64,000 bases of DNA, taken from the NCBI RefSeq assembly GCF_003597395.2, contig NC_133770.1, positions 207,707,512 to 207,771,511 on the forward strand. Reading direction: 5' to 3'. Positions within the stretch are counted from its first letter, which is position 1. The number at the start of each line of letters is the position of its first letter. Under the pieces are notes generated by a model. It was not told where the DNA came from. It was given only the letters and a program-made list of their open reading frames with translations, and did no database searches. This document shows, in pieces, positions 56,979 through 64,000 of the stretch. The DNA is from Chelonoidis abingdonii. Lineage: Eukaryota; Chordata; Testudines; Testudinidae. The position numbers and the translations under genes were made by a program.

Positions 56979-57257
56979 GGGTATGTCTACACTGTGATAA
57001 AACCCACTTTGCACTGACTCTTGACGTCAGGGCGAAGGGGTTAGGCTGTGGGGCTCAAAAGAGCAGTGTAGATGTTTGGGGTAGAGTTCAGGCACTGAGA
57101 TGTCCTTGTGGGGTGTTACTGCCCAGACTCCTGCTTGAGCCTGAACGTCTACATTGCTATTTTATAGCTCTGCAGCCTTAGGCCCCCGAACCTTCATCAG
57201 CTGACCTGGGCTCCAAGACTCAGTGCCGCGTTTTTTTGTTGCAATGTAAACATACCC
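56979..57257. mobile_element. MITE, 279 bp
   Basis: Ends GGGTATGTCTACACTG and, reversed, GGGTATGTTTACATTG (14 of 16 match). AAAACCCACTTTGCA and AAAAAAACGCGGC follow inside. The flanking three bases differ (ACA / ATA), so the target site is unproven. It is a PIF/Harbinger- or Chompy-like MITE by general look only. Confidence 0.75.
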
Positions 57258-57297
57258 ATAGAGTTAAGGCCAAAAGTGCTCACCATATTATCTAGTC

Positions 57298-57386
57298 CAA
57301 GGGTTGGCAACCTTTCAGAAGTGGTGTGCTGAGTCTTTGTTTATTCACTGTAATTTAAGGTTTCGCGTGCCAGTAATACATTTTAA
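57298..57386 (+). repeat. 5' end of a hAT element (family of 51812)
   Basis: CAAGGGTTGGCAACCTTTCAGAAGTGG through GCGTGCCAGTAATACATTTTAA matches the first 85 bp of the complete copy. It stops where CR1 begins. Confidence 0.85.
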
Positions 57387-58240
57387 CTAGCCAGCCTCTT
57401 TCAGTCTCCTCTCATAAGATAGGGCCACCATTCCCCTGATCATCCTAGTAGCTTTTCTCTGCACCTGTTCCAGTTTAAATTAATCCTGAACATGAGTGAC
57501 CAGAAATGTATACAATAGTCCAAATGAGGTCTTGCCAGTGCCTTATACAATGGCATTAATACTTCTCTATCTCTAGTGGGAATACCATGCATAATATATC
57601 CTAGGATCACATTTTGCCTTTTTCACAGCTGCTTCACACTGGTGACTTATAGTCATCTTGTGATTGACCCACATACGCAACTCTCTCTTCCTTTGACACT
57701 TCCAACTTTTAAGTCCTCCGCTTTGTAGCAGAAATTCGTATTAGTGAACCCTAAGTGCATGGGCTGGCACTTTGTACTATTGAATTTCATCCATTACAGT
57801 TACTCCAGTCATCCAGATCTTCCTGTATAATATTCTGATTCCTCCCAACTTTGTATTAGCAGCAAATTTCATTAGCCTATGCTCCTACTTTGTGCCAACA
57901 TCATTAATAAAAATATTGAATATGATTGGTCTCTAGACAGCTCCTTGAGGAACTCTGCTAGTAACTTCCCTCCAGTCTGATAATTCATCTTTCAGTGAAA
58001 CCCATTGCCTTATCCTCTTTAGCCATTTCTTTATCCACCTTACAGTGTTTACACTAATCCCAAACTTCTCTAATTTAATTAACAGTTTCCCATGTGGTAC
58101 TGTTGCAAATGCTTTACTGAAATGCAAGTATATTAGATATCCTGCACTTCCCTTATCTAAAAAAATCAGTTATTTTTTCAAAGAAGGAAATCCGTTTACT
58201 CTGGCATAATCTACTTGTTGTTAAACCCATGTTGCATGTG
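57387..58240 (-). repeat. CR1-type LINE remnant
   Basis: The whole block is antisense CR1 (GCAAATTTCATTAGCC, AATGTATACAATAGTCC and similar). One 64-residue frame (57933-58127) keeps MHFSKAFATVPHGKLL, WLKRIRQWVSL and SRVPQGAV, the palm region of the RT with DFSKAFD changed to HFSKAFA. The catalytic FADD lies downstream in degraded sequence. It is an older, more diverged family than the copy at 42513. Confidence 0.85.
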
Positions 58241-58320
58241 ACCAACCAATTCTCCATGAACCACCGCCAAGTGTTTCATTGATCACCAGCAATCTACAGA
58301 GCAGAGTGTAGGAACCACTG
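58241..58320. repeat. Possible hAT end
   Basis: In reverse it starts CAGTGGTTCCTACACTCTGC, a plausible hAT terminus. No partner end was found. Confidence 0.3.
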
Positions 58321-58989
58321 GGCTAAGAAATATATTGTAGCATTACAGAGACGTATTAGAAATGACAAACGTTCTGAAGGAGCCTCTGAAGATGTCAGTT
58401 GCAGACGAACATAAATTAAAGTGAAATATTAATGCATGTGGTAGTAAACATTTCACCCACCCCAGACTCTGCACCTCAATCCCTGACACAATATTTTTCT
58501 GTGCAAGTCAAACACTTTATACCACCACTATGTTTTTCTTATAGTTGTTTATTTTTTTCTCCTAGGGAATACACTAGAAAATTATGAATATGCCTCGTGT
58601 TAGTCACTTCATTATTGTGCCTCTTAACCTGGTGAACTCAATACAGCCTTAAACTTCTGATTACATTCTTATATTTCAGATATTATTGCCAGCACTTCTT
58701 AAGGAAATAAATGTTTCCCTCATCAGAATATTGTGTCTGTTTATGTATTTGCTGTTGGTGAGAACAGAAAGTCAAGAGCTTGAATTTCAAATGTTAGACT
58801 GGCCCTTCGAAGGGTGTTAATACCCCAAACCTTTTTAACCTGAGCAGGTGACACCTAAGGCTTAACTAAGAAATATTAAGTATAACATATATGTTTACAG
58901 AACACATTTTCAGCATTCCAAAAATGTATGAAAATACTTATAAAAATTTCTCTTGCCCTCCTAGTAAACCTGCACTGCTCCTAATGTCT
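58321..58989. other. No recognised feature
   Basis: AT-rich; nothing recognised. Confidence 0.35.
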
Positions 58990-59285
58990 GGCTGTCTTAG
59001 GCTTGATCTATACTTAAAAATTAGATCCACCTAGCTATGTCTCTCAGAGCTGTGAAAAATATTGTGCCCTGAATGCTGTAGTTAGGTTGACCTAACTCCC
59101 AATGTAGATGCAGCTAGGTTGATGGAAGAATTTTTTAGTCGATCATGCTACTGTCTCTTGGAGTATCATCAATGTAGGAAGCATTCAAACTATGGCATGA
59201 CAGCAGCTGTAGAGTAGAAACAGATTTAAAGAAACAATTTAGCTCTTAGCTGGGATGAACCAATGTCCTAGCAAATTGCCAGGGG
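58990..59285. mobile_element. MITE-like palindromic element
   Basis: GGCTTGATCTATACTTAAAA, then TAGATCCACCTAGCTATGTC and GTTAGGTTGACCTAACTCC (a perfect TTAGGT/ACCTAA palindrome), then CAGCTAGGTTGATGGAAGAATT and AGTCGATC. This is the order of a large turtle MITE family that I recall with CpG-rich GTCGACCTA words; here most CpGs have decayed. Confidence 0.6.
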
Positions 59286-59559
59286 CCACTGATCTGTTGG
59301 TGCATCGATATTTTTGATGAGATGTACAACTAAATTACCTCTTGGTAATTAAAATACCATAGCAATTTTATGCAGCAGTAGGGATGTCAGAGCTAGTTCT
59401 CTGGTAAAGTTTATGGAACTTAGAGACAAAAGTGCCCTATTATATCCTGTCATCTCATCTCCCTGAATCAAACTAACAGGATTATTCCCTTCGTTATATT
59501 TTCAAATGGTTAGTCGGGTCAAATTGTAGATGTCCCGAGGGATGAGATTTGCAGTACTT

Positions 59560-60170
59560 CCTCTGGGATACTATTCCACAGCCGATATATCTCATTGTCA
59601 AGAACATTTTCCCAATATTCAAATGTAATTTTCCCCACCTTAATTTCCAATTACTCTTAGCTATAGTATCATGTATGACACTTGAGTAAATAACTACTCT
59701 CCCTCCTTAATGTTACGATTAAATTCTAAAAATATGTTCAGACTATTATCTCCTTATCCTCTCCTTGATCTATTCTTAGCCATGCTATGTGCATTTAGCT
59801 ATTATATTCTTTTCTCATATGTCAGTCATTCTTGTCCTTAATCAGAGTTTTTGCTCTTCTCTGATTTCTCTCCAGTTCTCTGTAATGGGGCATTTAGAAT
59901 TCAATGTGGTTACACCAGAGTCATCTAAACAGGAAATATTATCTTCCTGCTATGATGTGATGCTTCTAGGTATGCAGACCAAACTGCCTTGGCCTTACTG
60001 TTACCTTATTACATTGCAAAGTCGTGTCTAATTTACTGACAACTCTACTCCTAGCTTTCTTCCTCCAAGTGAATATCTATGTTTCAGATTAATTTCCCTC
60101 AGTTAATATTTCCTTGGAATTTTCCAAACTGAAATTCACTTTATTTTTCTGCTCATATTTATATCCTCCT
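59560..60170 (-). repeat. Old CR1/L3-type LINE fragment
   Basis: The plus strand has TCTCATATGTCAGTCATTC, GCTCTTCTCTGATTTCTCTCCAG and GGGCATTTAGAATTCAATGTGG. These are the antisense of the CR1 C-terminal region. Related to 13780-14270. No frame remains. Confidence 0.55.
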
Positions 60171-60224
60171 TAGATTCTTTTTTATTAATTAAAATTATAA
60201 AATCGTAAATGGTGTGGCGAAAGT

Positions 60225-60670
60225 TAATAGAGAAAAGTTATTTACTTCTTCACATAACACATGAACCAGGGGTCACTCAATGAAATCAATAGGCAGCAGA
60301 TTTAAAAGAAATATAAGAAAGTACTTCTTCACATAACACACAGTTGACCTGTGGAACTCATTGTCAGGGGATGTTGTGAAGGCCAAAAGTATAACTGGGT
60401 TAAAAAAAGAATTAGATAAATTCATGGAGAAGAGGTCCATCTATGGCTATTCGCCAAAATGGTCAGGGACACAACCCTATGCTCCAGATGTCCCTAAACT
60501 TCAGACTGACTGAAGCAGTTATTCAGTGACAGGGGATGTATTACTCAATAATTGCTCTGTTCTGTTCATTCCTTCTGAAGCATCTGGCACTGGCTACAGT
60601 CGGAAGACAGGATACTGAGCTAGGTGGACCACTGGTCTGACTCAGCATGGCCATTCTTAAGTTCTTATGT
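60225..60670 (+). repeat. CR1-type 3' end, longest copy
   Basis: TACTTCTTCACATAACACA (twice, at 60245 and 60324), CCTGTGGAACTCATTG, AAAAAAGAATTAGATAAATTC, CATGGAGAAGAGGTCC, then the tail GGAAGACAGGATACTGAGC and CAGCATGGCCATTCTTAAG. It has the same 3' end as 14575 and 49215 but extends further upstream. Confidence 0.82.
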
Positions 60671-61389
60671 CAATTTCAAAATGGAAAGGAAAAAAGTTCT
60701 AAATATAAGGGTATGATAATTATTACAAATCTGCCATGAAAAAAGAAAGTTCTTGGGTTTCATTTAATGTGGGGGAGAGAGATGATATATATCATATCAT
60801 ATATATATGATAAAGATAACCAAAATGAAAGCCTAGTTACTGCTCCATCTGAAACATGATGGATGAATTGCTAAGAGACACAGGATAGAAATTCCTGTCA
60901 TGAGGAAGTCTAGGAGGAAGTCTCAAGAGTTCTTCTGTTGACTTGAACTACAGCAGGATCAAGCCCGCAGGTTGTGGTCTCTCAATTCTTCTTGTGCAGT
61001 TAATCCTATACTATGGGAATATATGGGAACTATTCTAAACACTGCTCTAGTAGGCCTGAAGTTTTTGATAATTTTTCCCAAATGGCCCCACTTTATACTT
61101 TCTTCGGTGAAATAAACTCAAGTGCTGTGCACAGAAACAGTTTTTGTTCTCGCATACTTCAAACACAAACAGTATTTCATTGACATTGTTGATACAGGGC
61201 AAAAATCCTTTTTTTTTTTTACTTCAAAATGCCACTTTAAATTAGACTTGTCCCTGCAGCAAAGAAGAGTGTTCATTTTACATACATATTATCTTGGGGA
61301 AGTTATACACTCGGGTTCCATTATCTTTGAATATGAATTTTAACTGAGCATAGAGCTTTGGGTAGGGGAGTCACAAAGTAGCGAGGATC
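60671..61389. other. AT-rich, no recognised gene
   Basis: Contains an AT palindrome at 60786-60813 (ATATCATATCATATATATATGAT, split when read) and a T12 run near 61210. No feature was recognised. Confidence 0.4.
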
Positions 61390-61865
61390 AGCCAGACTAT
61401 ATAACTTTAATACAGGGGTTGACAGAGTGCTGGAAGCTAATGGGCGAGCCTGCCCTCTGATCACTTAGTCACCACTCGGTTCCCCTGGAGAAGACTGACT
61501 GGAGATAATGCAGCTAATTAGCAGATCAGTCTGGGAGCGCTGATGAACTAATTAGCCATCAGCAGAGGGGTATAAAACAAGACACAGGAAGGTAGTGAGT
61601 CATGAAAAGGCTCGGACCTACCTGAGTTCAGGGTGTTTGGAGAGCTTAAGGAAGGGAAACTTTGGGCCCTCTGTGGTCCTGTGCGAAAGGGCCAAAAACA
61701 CTGTAAATACTTTGCTGGGTAAGACTGTATTGCTGATGGAAATATAAATGTGTTTACATGAAGTTGCAACTTACTGGAGAGTCTGAGAAGTTTCTGGGGC
61801 ATTAGAGGACGGGGATAGAGCGTGCCCTGTTACCTAGGGTAATGTGGGGAAGCTACATGAGAGCA
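61390..61865 (+). repeat. LTR-like unit with a TATA box
   Basis: TATAAAAC at 61571 follows a region with paired GCAGCTAATTAGCAGATCAG and AACTAATTAGCC words. AAGGGCCAAAAACACTGTAAATA and AATATAAATGTG come downstream. The layout is that of a reptilian LTR, but the ends and target duplication were not found. Confidence 0.4.
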
Positions 61866-63282
61866 CTGCTTGTAGCATTGTTAGCACATGCATTATGACA
61901 CTACTGCTGTTAGAAAAAACAATAGAAGGCATCACAAATTAGGAATACAGCAAAAATATTTAAATCATATATTTCTTGTTTAATTGTTGTGCAGAGTGCT
62001 TGACTTTATGACAAGTTTCTTTTATCTTAATAATTGTGTTTCCAATTGAAAAAACCTGACTGAAAATTTAGCATCTACTGAAAGGTCTGGGAAAGCCTCA
62101 CCTCAAACATCAATATGTTGGCTGCCTCCCCCCAACCCACCCCTTAATCTTCAGTAATGAGTAATTGATTATCCAGTACAAAGGTGAGGGGTACCATATG
62201 GCACAGAGTGGACCATGACATTGTCCTGCTTGTGCCTGCAACCCTTAGAAGCCTTGTGAAAACTTCATTGGAGTCAATGGATTGGGATTTATGGAGGAAA
62301 AGAGAGTGTGTGGCATCTCCTGTGAAGCTGTAGCAAAAGAACGTTCAATGGATGTATTCACTTGGCAAAACAGCCAGTGCCCCTCTCCACTTACCCTTCT
62401 CAAAAGGAAGTGGTGACCTCGCGTTAGCTCCAGTGGAAGAAGTGGAGACCCGTAACTGGCACCCTCTCTTTTCTTGGGGAAGAAGAAAGGCCAAGCAAGA
62501 TGCAAGTGATAATCAAACATTCCTGTGAGTTCCTTCTTGTGATAGCACTCCATAGTTGGGTGGAAGGAGGGGAAAGGAGACAGTGACTGACCGAAAATGG
62601 AAGAGGTTACACTGGGGACTGGAAAGGAAACAGAAGTGGGTCAGAAGTGGGAGAAAGTGAAAGTGATGAAGGGCAGAAAGGAAAAGGAGGATAATGGGAA
62701 GAACCATCAGCTTTTACACTTAAGCTCCTTTGGAACTGGCTCTCGGCATCTATGAGAAATTCTAACCTAGAAAATCAAACTTCAAATGTTTATTCCAAAG
62801 AGTGTCTTATTCTGACATTGAATAGTTTCCTGGGGTGCTGGGTGTGCTCAGCATCTTTCAGGATTTGACAGTAAGTTAGCAGCCAACACTGAGCAACAAC
62901 AATTTCAGTTCTGTTTCCACTGACCAGCTGCTTAAAACAAGGGAGTTTGGTATCCCCATAAAAACTGGGAATTACAAAGGAGATGCCAATAGACAGATTC
63001 TTAATTAGTACCACAAATGTCAAGGCATAATGAGTCATGTCCTCAACTAATATAACTAGACTCAGTCCCATAGAAGTCAATGGAACTAGGATAGTTTACA
63101 TCTGATGGGGGTCTGCCCCAGTATTTTGGGAACATTTTTTAAAGGACGGCTTTCATTCGGAAGACAGAAAACTGACAAAAACATGCTGCACTGAAAACTT
63201 CTGAGGGGTTTTCATTCGGATAGCTTTTTACTGCTGTACAGTTTCACAGGATAGCTTTTTACAGTTTCCTTTTCATTTAGGT
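61866..63282. other. No recognised feature
   Basis: AT-rich to mixed. GGATAGCTTTTTAC occurs twice, near 63217 and 63249, a small local duplication. Frames are short and lack domains. Confidence 0.35.
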
Positions 63283-63492
63283 CAGGGGTTGGCAACCTTT
63301 TGGAAGTGGTGTGCTGAGTCTTCATTTATTCACTCTAATTTAAGGTTTTGCGTGCCAGTAATACATTTTAACATTTTTAGAAGGTCTCTTTCCATAAGTC
63401 TATTATATAACTAAACTATTGTTGTATGTAAAGTAAATAAGATTTTAAAAATGTTTAAGAAGCTTTATTTAAAATTAAATTAAAATGCTGAA
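63283..63492 (+). repeat. 5' end of a hAT element (family of 51812), copy 3
   Basis: It starts CAGGGGTTGGCAACC and continues through GGTTTTGCGTGCCAGTAATAC and TTTAAGAAGCTTTATTTAAA, aligning with 51812-52010 almost without gaps. It stops near AATTAAAATGC, the same point where the GC-rich interior begins in the complete copy. Confidence 0.88.
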
Positions 63493-64000
63493 GTGTTTGG
63501 ACTGAATTTTTCACTGAGCTCATGAGAAAAGACTTGTGTATTAAACTTTCCAAGACCTTGATCAGTGAGAACTAGCAGTCAGGGGAGTGTGTGGGGGAAT
63601 CTAGAATTGTTTGTTCTTGCTCAGTGTTCTTTTTTTTCTGTCCCTGATGGATAAAGCCCAATCTGTAGTCAGAAAGGATATTATTCATTAGCTGTATTTG
63701 GTACATCAGGAAACCAAAAGGATGGAAACATCTAATACTTTATGGCACAATAAATTATATTTCTTTTTTATCAAATACTTATGTTTGGAACTACAGCTCA
63801 AATCACAAACTATTCTTGGTAGGTATTTGTCGTTGAGATTATATATATGCTATTGTGCAACACCTGTTATCCTACCTACATATTGCCACGAACTGCACCT
63901 CCCTCTTTGAGCTACATGAATGAGGTATGGAGAGCAATATTTGCCCTTTCGTCAATTTTTGTTCCACTGATAAATCTCCCTCATCAATCCAATGGGCTTC
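63493..64000. other. No recognised feature
   Basis: AT-rich; nothing recognised up to the window edge. Confidence 0.35.

Noticed and set aside
57298..58320. A single hAT element from 57298 to 58320 with CR1 as cargo
   Set aside because: The two ends (CAAGGGTTGGC and CAGTGGTTCC) belong to different terminus types and no 8-bp duplication was found.

Overview
This is a vertebrate nuclear window made almost entirely of transposable-element remnants, with no host gene that I can support. The mix points to a non-avian reptile, most likely a turtle. CR1 is the dominant LINE, and no L1 or Alu was recognised. Penelope-like, DIRS-like and Ty3/Gypsy retroelements occur beside hAT and other inverted-repeat DNA elements, and ancient MIR/L2-like repeats are present. 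The turtle assignment is inference from this mix and from remembered repeat patterns, not from a database search.

Layout. 1-217: Gypsy reverse-transcriptase fragment fused to a cut-down LTR (here called LTR-B). 759-2711: an LTR with a clear TATA box and tandem repeats (LTR-A) abutting an LTR-B that lacks its 5' end. 2940-4320: decayed DIRS-type element with a tyrosine-recombinase region. 6755-9810: inverted-repeat DNA element split by an LTR-B with a 5-bp target duplication. 9811-16934: mostly AT-rich sequence with old CR1 and short Penelope tails. 16943-18580: hAT derivative with arms over 500 bp that carry the transposase dimerisation domain in both orientations. 18589-31800: mostly non-coding sequence with a few MITE and MIR-like pieces. 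31809-33053: second LTR-A. 33869-36345: Penelope-like element with a nested CR1. 37714-39426: TA-flanked DNA element. 39587-42509: hAT element with BED finger and hATC domain. 42513-45560: CR1 ORF2 broken by an LTR-B. 47148-47441: MITE inside a MITE. 47680-48913: third LTR-A, with a perfect 5-bp duplication. 51812-53521: non-autonomous hAT with a perfect 8-bp duplication. 55730-63492: CR1 pieces, MITEs, a GC-rich block and an LTR-like unit.

All coding remnants are broken by stops, frameshifts or truncation, so nothing here is expected to make an active enzyme. What is informative is the nesting, which orders the insertions in time, and the repeat architecture shared among the LTR-A copies. 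Family names such as LTR-A and LTR-B are my own labels. Boundaries without a target duplication are approximate.
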